Shown here piece after piece: positions 45,456 through 53,094 of a DNA stretch of 64,000 bases. This DNA comes from Bradyrhizobium algeriense. GTDB taxonomy: Bacteria > Pseudomonadota > Alphaproteobacteria > Rhizobiales > Xanthobacteraceae. The notes beneath the pieces are model-generated. The model searched no databases. It saw only the letters and a list, made by a program, of their open reading frames with translations, and had not been told where the DNA came from. The stretch spans positions 186,001-250,000 of the forward strand of contig NZ_PYCN01000003.1 of NCBI RefSeq assembly GCF_003062295.1, given 5' to 3'. Each line of letters opens with the position of its first letter. The stretch's first letter is position 1. The translations under genes and the position numbers were made by a program.

Positions 45456-45515
45456 CCTGAGAATTAGCCCAAGGATTAGCCCATGAATTAGCCTGGGCCC
45501 CGGAGGTTTCCCGCG

Positions 45516-46007
45516 TTGCTGGACTGGAGCGAAATCATACTGCGTCTCGGCATCGCCACGTTCGCGGGCGGGCTGATCGGTCTCAACCGCGATCTGCACG
45601 GCAAGCCGATCGGATTGAAGACGCTGGGGCTGGTCAGCCTTGCAACGGCCATGCTGCTGGTGATGGCCCATTCGGACGAGGCCAAAATCGTCTCGGACGC
45701 CGGCAGCCGGGTGATACAGGGAATCCTGACCGGGATCGGCTTTCTCGGCGCCGGCGTCATTGTCCACGCAGGAGGTCAATTCGGGGTTCGCGGGCTCACC
45801 AGCGCCGCCTGCACCTGGCTGGCGGCCTGCATCGGAATTGTCTGCGGTCTCGGACAATGGCGTTTGGTCATCGTCGCATTGGTCATCACCTTCGCCGTTT
45901 TGACCGTTGGCGGCCGCATTGAACCCTGGCTGCACAAGAGGCTTGGCGGCAAGGACGAAGCCGAACAGGAACCGCCCTCCTCTCCGTCGGACAAGCTGCC
46001 GACCTAG
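45516..46007 (+). CDS. MgtC/SapB-family membrane protein
   Basis: A 163-residue protein with four membrane spans: LRLGIATFAGGLIGLNRDLH, LKTLGLVSLATAMLLVMAHS, then QGILTGIGFLGAGVIVHAGG and CTWLAACIGIVCGL with VIVALVITFAVLTV. GGLIGLNRDLHGKPIGLKTL and GIGFLGAGVI are the MgtC family signature. MgtC proteins modulate F-type ATP synthase or magnesium/pH stress, but this short form lacks the C-terminal ACT-like domain of virulence MgtC. The TTG start has GGAGG nine bases before it. Three imperfect copies of GAATTAGCCC stand just upstream at 45461-45493. Confidence 0.88.
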   Translation: MLDWSEIILRLGIATFAGGLIGLNRDLHGKPIGLKTLGLVSLATAMLLVMAHSDEAKIVSDAGSRVIQGILTGIGFLGAGVIVHAGGQFGVRGLTSAACTWLAACIGIVCGLGQWRLVIVALVITFAVLTVGGRIEPWLHKRLGGKDEAEQEPPSSPSDKLPT

Positions 46008-46015
46008 CCGCTTGT

Positions 46016-46636
46016 TCAATCGGCGGGTCCGCACCAGCCCGGCAGATAGACCGCGTCCTTGCTCCTGGCAAAGCCGAGCGCCTTCTCCATCGCCTTGTCG
46101 AAATTCGCCTCGACGCTTTTGCGCGAGATTTTGCGGCGCAGAAAATCCGCCCACAGAAATTCGCTGAACGGAGTGATGTCCTTTGCAAAACCGCCGACGC
46201 GGCGCAATTCTCCGGCGAGGCTGCGGAACGGATCGTCTGCCAGGCCCGTGACCGACTTCGGCAGGTCCTTGAAGTGCCGCCGTTCGCCCTTGGCGTCGTA
46301 GGGATAGGCCCATCGCTTGTGATCCATCACGGTCCAGAACGCCTCGCGCTCGACCATGGTGAGATCGCCGATGACCGTGACCAGGACATGCTCGACGCCC
46401 TCATCATGCAGTGCACGCGCCAGATGATGATGGTCGACGACGTAATGGTGCTCGTCCGGCCCGAGCACGACCGGGATCATGTGCTTGCCGAGCAGCTCGG
46501 CGCGCTTCTTTTCCGACTTGTGCTCGCGCCAGCGCTCGCGCTTCTCTTTCACCTCTCGCAGGCCGACCGTCATCTGGGTCGGACGCAGTGACAGGATCGG
46601 GACCGGCTTGAGGATCGGGTCACGCGTGTTGGCCAT
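46016..46636 (-). CDS. ParB-like nuclease-domain protein (ParBc_2 type)
   Basis: A 206-residue protein of the putative ParB-like nuclease family (COG4318). LSLRPTQMTVGLREVKEKRE at the N-terminus and the central HHYVVDHHHLARALHDEGVE (near residues 63-82) give the H/D-rich active-site-like motif. EAFWTVMDHKRWAYPYDAKG and PYDAKGERRHFKDLPKSVTG follow. Function is unknown; it is not a chromosome-segregation ParB since there is no helix-turn-helix or ParA partner. It converges with the MgtC-like gene. Confidence 0.82.
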   Translation of the reverse strand: MANTRDPILKPVPILSLRPTQMTVGLREVKEKRERWREHKSEKKRAELLGKHMIPVVLGPDEHHYVVDHHHLARALHDEGVEHVLVTVIGDLTMVEREAFWTVMDHKRWAYPYDAKGERRHFKDLPKSVTGLADDPFRSLAGELRRVGGFAKDITPFSEFLWADFLRRKISRKSVEANFDKAMEKALGFARSKDAVYLPGWCGPAD

Positions 46637-46929
46637 GGTTGCCCCTCTGCTTCAATCCTCGTGCCCGAACCCGCAAAACTGCCCTGTGGCAAACTTTTAT
46701 CATGGCATGATGGTGCGGGCCCTCAAATGGCCGCGACCCAAGGTTTGCGGCAGGCATGCCAGGATTTGGCGGAAGCCAAAGGCCACGGGCTTCCGATCGA
46801 CGGCAGCCAGTTCCATCAGACGTTGCGCGGATGGATGGCTGCCCCGCGTCCTTCATGTTGCAAGATTTCATGTTGGAAGCGCTGCCGCTGTGCTAAGAAA
46901 GGCGCAGGATTTTTCGCGGATCGGCGGCA

Positions 46930-47313
46930 GTGAAAACCCAGCGGCCCATTATTTCGGATGATGAGCACGTCGTGCTCAAGTTCCGGCCGCGCACCTCCGC
47001 CCACCCGCCGGGCGGACGGGAAGAACCCGATCCGGCCAATACGCCCAATACCAAGACGCCCAACACCAAGACGTCCAACACCAACACATCGCCTACGGCG
47101 AACGATCTGTCCCGCTACGAGCGGCCGCGCGACGAGGGCGACGATTTCCGTCATCGCATGCTCGCCAATGTCGCCGCGCTCGCGTTCACCGTGGCGCTGA
47201 CCGCCATCGGCATCTGGCTCGCGGTCAGCATCGCCGATCTGCGCAAGACCCAGGACTGCGTGCTGATGGGCCGCCGCGACTGCGCCCGGATTTCGGTGAC
47301 GCCGCTGGGGTAG
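46930..47313 (+). CDS. Uncharacterised single-span membrane protein with Asn-Thr-Lys repeats
   Basis: A 127-residue protein that I do not recognise. Residues about 38-55 carry a tandem repeat, NTPNTKTPNTKTSNTNTS, in a hydrophilic Pro/Asn/Thr region. One membrane span (VAALAFTVALTAIGIWLAVS) lies near residue 90. The C-terminal 25 residues contain two cysteines (KTQDCVLMGRRDCARISV), a layout seen in small Rhizobiales proteins of unknown role. The start is GTG at 46930. It is followed by the repeat region. Confidence 0.6.
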   Translation: MKTQRPIISDDEHVVLKFRPRTSAHPPGGREEPDPANTPNTKTPNTKTSNTNTSPTANDLSRYERPRDEGDDFRHRMLANVAALAFTVALTAIGIWLAVSIADLRKTQDCVLMGRRDCARISVTPLG

Positions 47314-47356
47314 TGGCGCACACCGCTCGATTCAATTGTCAAACAGCCCGGGCCAC

Positions 47357-47444
47357 GTAGCCCGGATGGAGCGCAGCGCAATCCGGGATTCCCTGACCGC
47401 ATCGACACCGCCGCCGGATTTCGCTGCGCTCCATCCGGGCTACA
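47357..47444. repeat. Palindromic intergenic repeat, TAGCCCGG family, copy 1
   Basis: GTAGCCCGGATGGAGCGCAG at one end and CTGCGCTCCATCCGGGCTAC at the other are perfect complements over 20 bases (with a T/G variation inside), and an inner AATCCGG/CCGGATT also pairs. Relatives are at 49951-50034 (CGTAGGATGGGTGGAGCGCA) and 55435-55520. Confidence 0.85.
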
Positions 47445-47517
47445 AGATTCCCGGTTCAGCCGTCATTGAGATACACGTCCGCATTCTCGCGGCGCGCTGC
47501 GCCCGAGCTTTACTGAA

Positions 47518-47970
47518 ATTCCTTTCCCTCAAAACAGAGGGAGCAGGGAATGCCGGGTGCTTGCTGCACCCGCGGTCTCGTGTGCAATGGGCACAAGGAA
47601 GTGCGCACACGAGCATACAGGTACAGCCGGAGCACTCCGGCATCCCCTGCGCAATGGGTTGACGGCTTATGCCGCGCTCTCCCTGGAGACGAATTCGTCT
47701 TGCCTCCATCGCTGCCGGCTTGATGGCTCAATCGATCCGGTTGGATCGAAGTCGCCACCGACAGCTTGGCACCAGCCACGGGTGTCGGGACCACACGGTT
47801 TTGCCGTACGCTTCAGCGCCGTACGTCTTGCGCGCCGTGTCCGCTCACGGATAACCGCCCTGCGAACGACTTCTCGCGCCTGACGCTGCCGCGTCCATCA
47901 CATCCCGCCCCAACGTTCGTGACGATGGCCAACGCCCCTCTTCTTTGGGACGGGATGGCGGGTTTGTAGG
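47518..47970. repeat. Dispersed Bradyrhizobium-type noncoding element (often mis-annotated as ORFs)
   Basis: The stretch translates in one frame to EGAGNAGCLLHPRSRVQWAQ and further to HSGIPCAMG, a peptide I remember as a recurrent hypothetical protein in Bradyrhizobium and Rhodopseudomonas genomes. No ribosome-binding site or intact full-length frame is present. The frame shifts between the recognisable pieces, so it is best read as a repeated element copy and not a gene. The 3' part has the conserved ACGTTCGTGACGATGGCCAA. Identity rests on memory. Confidence 0.45.
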
Positions 47971-48233
47971 ACTGATTTGGGGGGATGGCGAAGCGGATTA
48001 TTTTTGCAACCGAGACTGGACGGGGCAAATCAGCTTGAAGTTGTTGGAGAAAATCGTCCCATCGCGCACGCCCGAATAGCCTCAGTCAGCCGCCTGTGGG
48101 CCTCATCCCTAGCTTCATCCGCATTGTACCAATCGAACCGGGCGAGAATTAGGTGCACCGTCCCGGGAATTCCCGTTACGTTAGGTCAGGACAAAACAAA
48201 GAACACAAAACAAAGAACACTTGGGAGGCGACA
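47971..48233. other. Leader region of the alpha/beta hydrolase
   Basis: No gene is supported. The segment holds GTGCACCGTCCCGGGAATTC at about 48151-48170, a sequence of palindromic character, and a 14-base tandem duplication of ACAAAACAAAGAAC at 48191-48218 directly before the GGGAGG ribosome-binding site. Confidence 0.4.
48191..48218. repeat. Tandem 14-base duplication
   Basis: Two exact copies of ACAAAACAAAGAAC in a row, ending seven bases before GGGAGG. It alters the untranslated leader of the hydrolase gene. Confidence 0.85.
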
Positions 48234-49274
48234 TTGAATCTTTCGATCGCTGCAGCAGGTTTCCTTCTCGCAACTCTCGCTTCGATTCCCGCACTGGCAC
48301 AGACGAGGGCTCTGGTGACTGAAGAGATGATGGTCAAGACATCAGATCCCGGCATCGAAATATATGTCCGCAACAAGCGGCCGGCGGCCATGACCTCGTT
48401 CCGGCCGGAGCAGACCGTGCTCTACGTCCACGGCGCGACCTATCCTTCCGAAACGGCGTTCGACCTCAAGCTCGATGGCGTGTCCTGGATGGAATACATC
48501 GCCGCGCGCGGCTATGACGTGTGGCTTCTCGATCTGCGCGGCTATGGCAAATCCACGCGGCCCGCCGAGATGGCCGACAAGCCCGAAGCCAATCCGCCTG
48601 TTGTCACCGGCCAGACCGCGGTCAAGGACGTCGGCACCGTCGTCGACTTTATCCTGCAGCGCCGCAACATTCCTCGGCTGAATCTTCTGGGCTGGTCCTG
48701 GGGCACGACGCTGATGGCCACCTACACCACGCAAAACGCCTCGAAGGTCGAACGTCTCGTCCTCTACGCGCCTTCGTGGATCCGGCAAACGCCTTCGCTC
48801 GTTCAAACAGGTGCCGGAAAACTTGGCGCATACAGGATGGTCAACCGCGATCAGGCAAAGGAGCGGTGGTACACCGGCGTGCCCGAGGACAAGAAAGCCA
48901 ATCTCATTCCCACCGGCTGGTTCGATGCCTGGGCCGATGCGACATTCGCAACCGATCCGGTCGGCGCCCAGATGAATCCCCCGGTCGTTCGCGCCCCCAA
49001 CGGCGTCGTGCAGGACGGCGCCGAATTCTTTGGCGCCGGCAAACCCTATTACGATCCCGCGAAGATCACGGTGCCCACATTGTTGGTCGGCGCCGAATGG
49101 GACCGCGACACGCCGCCCTACATGGCGCAGACCCTGTTTCCGCTTTTGGTGAACTCGCCGGGAAAACGCTACGTCGCGTTGGCAGAAGGAACGCATACGA
49201 TCATCATGGAACGCAATCGGCTGAAGCTGTTCGAGGCGGTGCAGGCGTTTCTCGATGAGGCGAAGAAGTCGTGA
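48234..49274 (+). CDS. Exported alpha/beta-fold hydrolase
   Basis: A 346-residue hydrolase. The TTG at 48234 is chosen because GGGAGG lies five bases before it and translation gives a clean signal peptide (MNLSIAAAGFLLATLASIPA, cleavage after ALAQ). The nucleophile elbow is GWSWGT with Ser near residue 157. The HG of the oxyanion hole is in LYVHGATYPS, the cap precedes VPTLLVGAEWDRDTPP with the acid Asp, and the catalytic His is in AEGTHTIIMERNRL. Substrate is unknown; the family includes esterases and epoxide hydrolases. Long nearby noncoding repeats isolate it. Confidence 0.88.
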   Translation: MNLSIAAAGFLLATLASIPALAQTRALVTEEMMVKTSDPGIEIYVRNKRPAAMTSFRPEQTVLYVHGATYPSETAFDLKLDGVSWMEYIAARGYDVWLLDLRGYGKSTRPAEMADKPEANPPVVTGQTAVKDVGTVVDFILQRRNIPRLNLLGWSWGTTLMATYTTQNASKVERLVLYAPSWIRQTPSLVQTGAGKLGAYRMVNRDQAKERWYTGVPEDKKANLIPTGWFDAWADATFATDPVGAQMNPPVVRAPNGVVQDGAEFFGAGKPYYDPAKITVPTLLVGAEWDRDTPPYMAQTLFPLLVNSPGKRYVALAEGTHTIIMERNRLKLFEAVQAFLDEAKKS

Positions 49275-49314
49275 GAGGCAAGCGACGGGCCGGACTAGCG
49301 AAGGTGTAGACCGC

Positions 49315-49947
49315 ATGGGGCCTTCAGTACAGAAGCTGTTGGAAATTGCGGGAACGCCGTTCGTTCGAGACATTGAGTGTTCAATCGAGAGCCTCGACCA
49401 TCTCGGCGAAATCGGAACCTCGATACGAGATGTCCTTGCGCGGAAGAATGGATTTTTCTGCTTCGAGTCTGCGCTTCGCTTCTTTCCTTCAGTTACCGTC
49501 GAAACATCATGGGGGCTTGCCGAATGGAATTCGTCTGACCTTTGGAAGGCGGACTATCGTGGCCTTGCGAATAATATTTTCTGCTTTGCCGAAGACGTAT
49601 TCGGGCAGCAGTTCGCTGTCTGTGAGGGAAAGATTGGAACATTCGAGGTCGAGACTGGAGACTTCCGGACTGTGGCGCTCTCCTTGGAGGAATGGGCCTC
49701 AATGATGCTCCTCGACTACAATCAAATGACTGGATTCAGCCTCGCGCACGAATGGCAAGTTCGGTATGGCCCTCTTCGTCCGCGCCACCGGCTAATGGCC
49801 AAGACACCTTTTGTGTTGGGCGGAGAATATTCTCTGGAAAATTTTGCGGCACTGGATTCCCTGCAACTAATGAAAACCCTTGGAAATCTTGCGCACCAAA
49901 TTCACGCCCTACCGGATGGTTCGAAGGTCAAGTTCAAGGTGATTTGA
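49315..49947 (+). CDS. Possible SUKH (SMI1/KNR4) superfamily protein
   Basis: A 210-residue protein starting MGPSVQKLLEIAGTPF. KNGFFCFESALRFFPS, WKADYRGLANNIFCFAEDVF and QFAVCEGKIGTFEVETGDFR resemble the SMI1/KNR4 fold, and LSLEEWASMMLLD follows as in many SUKH proteins. Such proteins are often immunity factors for contact-dependent toxins. No toxin gene, secretion gene or Rhs element is near, so it would be an orphan. Base composition is visibly less GC-rich than the neighbours, suggesting acquisition. The start overlaps the end region of the hydrolase frame in another phase and the ATG chosen is the first after the hydrolase stop. Confidence 0.6.
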   Translation: MGPSVQKLLEIAGTPFVRDIECSIESLDHLGEIGTSIRDVLARKNGFFCFESALRFFPSVTVETSWGLAEWNSSDLWKADYRGLANNIFCFAEDVFGQQFAVCEGKIGTFEVETGDFRTVALSLEEWASMMLLDYNQMTGFSLAHEWQVRYGPLRPRHRLMAKTPFVLGGEYSLENFAALDSLQLMKTLGNLAHQIHALPDGSKVKFKVI

Positions 49948-49950
49948 GCT

Positions 49951-50034
49951 CGTAGGATGGGTGGAGCGCAGCGATGTCAATCAATTGCGCGGCCTGAGAC
50001 GGCGATGGGTTTCGCTGCGCTCTACCCATCCTAC
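49951..50034. repeat. Palindromic intergenic repeat, TAGCCCGG-related family, copy 2
   Basis: CGTAGGATGGGTGGAGCGCA at one end pairs with TGCGCTCTACCCATCCTAC at the other. The middle has CAATTGCGCGGCC. A decayed relative (GGCGATGGGCCGCGCTCTCC) lies at about 50731-50750 after the GyrI-like gene. Confidence 0.75.
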
Positions 50035-50075
50035 TGGCCTGGACACAGCGCAGCGATAATCGACCAGAGACGAAC

Positions 50076-50693
50076 GTGGACAAGATCGATTTCAAGAAGA
50101 AGCTCGCAACGCTCTACAGCGCGCCTAATGGCAGTTTTGCTACCGTCGACGTGCCGGTCATGACATTCGTCAAGATCGACGGCAAAGGCGACCCCAATCG
50201 TGATCCAGCCTACAAGCTTGCCATCGAGTGGCTGTATTCCCTGAGCTACGCGATGAAATTTGCCAGCAAGGCCAAATCGGGAAAAGACTACGTCGTTCCG
50301 CCCCTCGAAGGCCTTTGGTGGGCCGACAATCCCGACGATTTTGTCGGGCGCCGGAAGCAGCTGTGGCAATGGACGATGATAATCATGGTGCCCGACTTCG
50401 TTGACCGATCCCTGTACGAGGCTGCCCTGGCAAGATTGCGGGACAAGCTCGGGGAGCCTCCGGTTTCGCTGCGCCTTGAGCCATTGGACGAAGGGCGATG
50501 CCTGCAGACGCTGCATATCGGCAGCTATGACGACGAAGGCCCGACGCTCGCCAGGCTTCACAACGAGATTATGCCTGCGACGGGGGTGACGTTTGCCGGG
50601 CCACATCACGAGATCTATCTGAGTGATCCACGCAAGACGCCACCGGAAAAGCTCAAGACGATTCTGCGGCAACCGGTCAGAAGCGCTGGCTGA
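50076..50693 (+). CDS. GyrI-like small-molecule-binding domain protein
   Basis: A 205-residue protein of the GyrI-like family (COG4832). It consists of the SHS2-type fold only, with no helix-turn-helix. The start MDKIDFKKKLATLYSA uses a GTG. Typical segments are VPVMTFVKIDGKGDPNRDPA, PPLEGLWWADNPDDF, and QTLHIGSYDDEGPTLARLHN. GyrI-like proteins bind small ligands or toxins such as gyrase inhibitors; the role is unknown here. No regulator partner is adjacent. Confidence 0.85.
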   Translation: MDKIDFKKKLATLYSAPNGSFATVDVPVMTFVKIDGKGDPNRDPAYKLAIEWLYSLSYAMKFASKAKSGKDYVVPPLEGLWWADNPDDFVGRRKQLWQWTMIIMVPDFVDRSLYEAALARLRDKLGEPPVSLRLEPLDEGRCLQTLHIGSYDDEGPTLARLHNEIMPATGVTFAGPHHEIYLSDPRKTPPEKLKTILRQPVRSAG

Positions 50694-50972
50694 AGGCCAC
50701 GACCTTTACCCATCAATTGCGGACAAGGCGGCGATGGGCCGCGCTCTCCCATCCTGTGGACGCAATTGACTCCCCTATGCCCGGCGCGTGTCCCCAAAAC
50801 GGCCGTTTCTGCCCAAAATCCATCCCCGCCCGCCTAGCCCCTTTCCATTGAACTCAGCCCCCTGCTCCGATATACGGGCTCTCGACTCCGGCCGAGGGGA
50901 ACAAGGCTTCCGGGGCAGTTCACCCGCCTCCTCCGAGCCGTTCCGGAATATCTCCAATATATCAAAGGCTTA

Positions 50973-51269
50973 ATGATGTCTTCTACATTCGATCAGATCG
51001 CCAACATTATCGCGGAGACCTGCGACATTCCGCGCGACACGATCAAGCCGGAGAGCCACGCCATCGACGATCTGGGAATCGACAGCCTGGACTTCCTCGA
51101 CATCGCCTTTGCCATCGACAAGGCGTTCGGGATCAAGATGCCGCTCGAAAAATGGACCCAGGAGGTCAATGACGGCAAGGCCACGACCGAGCAGTATTTC
51201 GTGCTGCAAAATCTCGCCGATCGCATCGACGAACTGGTCGCCGCCAAGAATGCAGCCCCGGGCGCCTAG
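50973..51269 (+). CDS. acpXL: Acyl carrier protein AcpXL for very-long-chain lipid A fatty acid
   Basis: A 98-residue acyl carrier protein. The 4'-phosphopantetheine Ser is in [20 protein letters not shown] near residue 38. The extended helix with [20 protein letters not shown] and the total length near 95 distinguish AcpXL from housekeeping AcpP. It carries the 27- or 25-hydroxylated very-long chain transferred to lipid A. Two adjacent ATGs exist; the first is used. It is followed by a dehydratase, two ketosynthases and lpxXL, the expected XL gene order. Confidence 0.93.
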   Translation: MMSSTFDQIANIIAETCDIPRDTIKPESHAIDDLGIDSLDFLDIAFAIDKAFGIKMPLEKWTQEVNDGKATTEQYFVLQNLADRIDELVAAKNAAPGA

Positions 51270-51308
51270 AGCCATTTCCGTTCCGATTGAATCGGAACGG
51301 GGCTCTAG
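51266..51308. repeat. Composite hairpin after acpXL
   Basis: An 8-base outer stem CTAGAGCC/GGCTCTAG encloses an 11-base perfect stem CCGTTCCGATT/AATCGGAACGG with a one-base loop. Directly downstream lies a copy of the GCGTTTTC repeat. The same hairpin-plus-repeat combination follows fabF1, so this is a mobile or expanding element; as an RNA hairpin it may attenuate transcription between acpXL and the dehydratase. Confidence 0.75.
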
Positions 51309-51320
51309 ATTCTTGGCTTT

Positions 51321-51371
51321 GCGCGTTTTCTTGACGCGAACCGGCCTCCACTTCGCTGGAAAACGCTTTAG
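51321..51371. repeat. Dispersed intergenic repeat, copy B
   Basis: GCGCGTTTTCTTGACGCGAA, then CCGG and CACTTCGCTGGAAAACGCTT; ends pair as GCGTTTTC/GAAAACGC. Same family as 4057-4110 (reverse orientation) and 54430-54481. Confidence 0.8.
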
Positions 51372-51380
51372 TCGCCCGTC

Positions 51381-51854
51381 ATGAACCTTGATTACTTTCA
51401 GCTCATCGACCGCATCGTCGACCTCAATCTCGACGAGAAGAAAATCACGGTCGAGGCCCAGGTTCCGGCTGTTCACACTATCTTCGAAGGGCATTTTCCG
51501 GGTTTCCCGATCATGCCCGGGGTGCTGCTGACCGAAGCGATGGCGCAGAGCTCCGGCTGGTTGATACTCGGCGTCTTGAAGTTCGAGCGCATGCCGTTCC
51601 TGGCCATCGTGAAGGAAGCCAAGATGCGGGGTTTCGTCAGTCCCGGTCAGCTGCTGACGATCGAGGCGAAGCTCGAGCACGAAGGTTCCGGTTTCGCCGT
51701 CACGAAAGTCAAGGGACGCGTCGGCAAAGAACTCAAGTGCAGCGCTGAATTAACCTTCGGTCTCACCCCCTTCCCCGACCCGGCCCTGCGCGTGCACATG
51801 GACGCAAAGGCCAACGAGATCGGCTTCCCACTGCAGGCGATAACGCATGACTGA
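51381..51854 (+). CDS. 3-hydroxyacyl-ACP dehydratase of the XL cluster (FabZ-like)
   Basis: A 157-residue hotdog-fold enzyme. The catalytic segment FEGHFPGFPIMPGVLLTEAM, with His and the Glu/Asp in TEAMAQ, matches FabZ. It removes water from 3-hydroxyacyl-AcpXL during very-long-chain elongation. The stop overlaps the start of the ketosynthase by 8 bases. The name fabZXL is used in the rhizobial literature. The gap to acpXL holds a hairpin and repeat B, so translation is not coupled there. Confidence 0.9.
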   Translation: MNLDYFQLIDRIVDLNLDEKKITVEAQVPAVHTIFEGHFPGFPIMPGVLLTEAMAQSSGWLILGVLKFERMPFLAIVKEAKMRGFVSPGQLLTIEAKLEHEGSGFAVTKVKGRVGKELKCSAELTFGLTPFPDPALRVHMDAKANEIGFPLQAITHD

Positions 51855-53049
51855 ACCAAAATCCGCAGGCGCCAAGGAAGTCTGGATCACCGGCATCGGC
51901 ATCGTCTCGTCGCTCGGCGAGGGACTGGATGCGCATTGGGATGCGCTGAACGCCAGGAAGATCAACGTCGACGACAAGCGCTTTGCCCCCTACATCGTGC
52001 ATCCGCTGGCGCCGGTGACGTTCGACGCCCAGATCCCGAAAAAGGGCGATCAGCGCCAGATGGAAGCGTGGCAGCGCATCGGCACCTATGCCGCAGGGCT
52101 GGCGCTGGATTCGGCCGGCATCAAAGGCGACAAGGAAATCCTGGGACGGACGGACATGATCGTCGCCGCCGGCGGCGGCGAGCGCGACCTCGCGGTCGAC
52201 CTCGCGATCATGACTGCCGACGCCAAGGGCAATTCCAGCCCCGGCTTTCTCAACGAACGGCTGATGAACGATTTGCGGCCGACACTGTTTCTCGCCCAGC
52301 TCTCCAACCTGCTCGCCGGCAACATCGCCATCGTGCACGGCGTGTGCGGAACGTCGCGCACCTTCATGGGCGAGGAAGCCGCCTCCATCGATGCGGCACG
52401 GATCGCACTTGCCCGCATCGAATCCGGACAGAGCGAGATTGCCCTGGTCGGCGCCGCGCATAACGGCGAGCGGTCCGATCTGCTGGTCCTCTATGAATTC
52501 GGCGACTTCAATCTGAAAGAGAAGTACGCCCCCGTCTGGCAGCGCGAAGGCGGAAGCGGTTTTGCGCTCGGTTCCGCCGGCTGTTTCCTGGTGCTGGAAT
52601 CCCGCGAGCACGCCGAAGCGCGCGGCGCCAAGCCCTATGCAAAACTGACCAAGGTGGTCGCCGACCTCGCGCAGCGCAAGCAGCCCGGCGCGGTGACCAA
52701 ATCGCTGGAAGCGCTATGGCCGAAGCTCGGCATCGCCGGCGACAGCGGCAATCTGATCACTGGCGCGACTGGCGCCGAGCCGGTGACCTCGGAAGAAAAG
52801 GCGTTTCTGCGCCAGCATCCTGGATTCGCGGTGCGCGCCACCGGAACGATGTTCGGCCACACGCTGGAGACCCAGTTTCCGCTGGGCCTGGCGCTCGCCG
52901 CGCTTTCGCTCTCCCGCGGCGCGCTGTTTCCGCCTAACGATCCGACCGGGCTTGAGGTTGAAAAGGCTGATGCCCCGAACCAGATTGTGGTGGTGGGGGC
53001 CGGTCACTGGCAGGGCGAAGGCATGGCCCTGGTCGAGGCCGTCAAGTAA
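51847..53049 (+). CDS. Beta-ketoacyl-ACP synthase-like protein (FabF2XL), unusual active site
   Basis: A 400-residue thiolase-fold ketosynthase-like protein. A cysteine is in place (VHGVCGTSRTF, residue 167) and His338 lies in GTMFGHTLETQF. The first catalytic His of the usual NAHGT motif is absent: the corresponding stretch reads ITGATGAEPVTSEE. It is therefore probably a partner or chain-length factor working with the complete ketosynthase next to it, as suggested for FabF2XL in other rhizobia. The gene is followed 45 bases later by fabF1XL. Confidence 0.85.
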   Translation: MTEPKSAGAKEVWITGIGIVSSLGEGLDAHWDALNARKINVDDKRFAPYIVHPLAPVTFDAQIPKKGDQRQMEAWQRIGTYAAGLALDSAGIKGDKEILGRTDMIVAAGGGERDLAVDLAIMTADAKGNSSPGFLNERLMNDLRPTLFLAQLSNLLAGNIAIVHGVCGTSRTFMGEEAASIDAARIALARIESGQSEIALVGAAHNGERSDLLVLYEFGDFNLKEKYAPVWQREGGSGFALGSAGCFLVLESREHAEARGAKPYAKLTKVVADLAQRKQPGAVTKSLEALWPKLGIAGDSGNLITGATGAEPVTSEEKAFLRQHPGFAVRATGTMFGHTLETQFPLGLALAALSLSRGALFPPNDPTGLEVEKADAPNQIVVVGAGHWQGEGMALVEAVK

Positions 53050-53094
53050 TCGGCGCGAGAGCGCTTTCAGTTACGGCGCAACATCGGGGGAACC

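Noticed and set aside
42693..46313. A 1206-codon open frame on the minus strand opposite the HerA-like, AhpD-like and MgtC-like genes
   Set aside because: It is antisense to three genes with clear families, is rich in Arg, His, Gly and Asp as expected of a GC-rich shadow frame, has no family motif and crosses intergenic repeats.
43011..46636. HerA-based anti-phage defence island
   Set aside because: No recognised effector, no mobile-element context and neighbours are housekeeping-like genes; proximity to the ParB-like gene is weak evidence.
46661..46933. A 90-codon plus-strand frame between the ParB-like gene and the small membrane protein gene
   Set aside because: No ribosome-binding site and no family resemblance; cysteine- and arginine-rich composition looks random.
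47336..48237. Several frames of 60-108 codons that look like hypothetical proteins
   Set aside because: They lie in palindromic and dispersed repeats, overlap one another on both strands and lack initiation signals.
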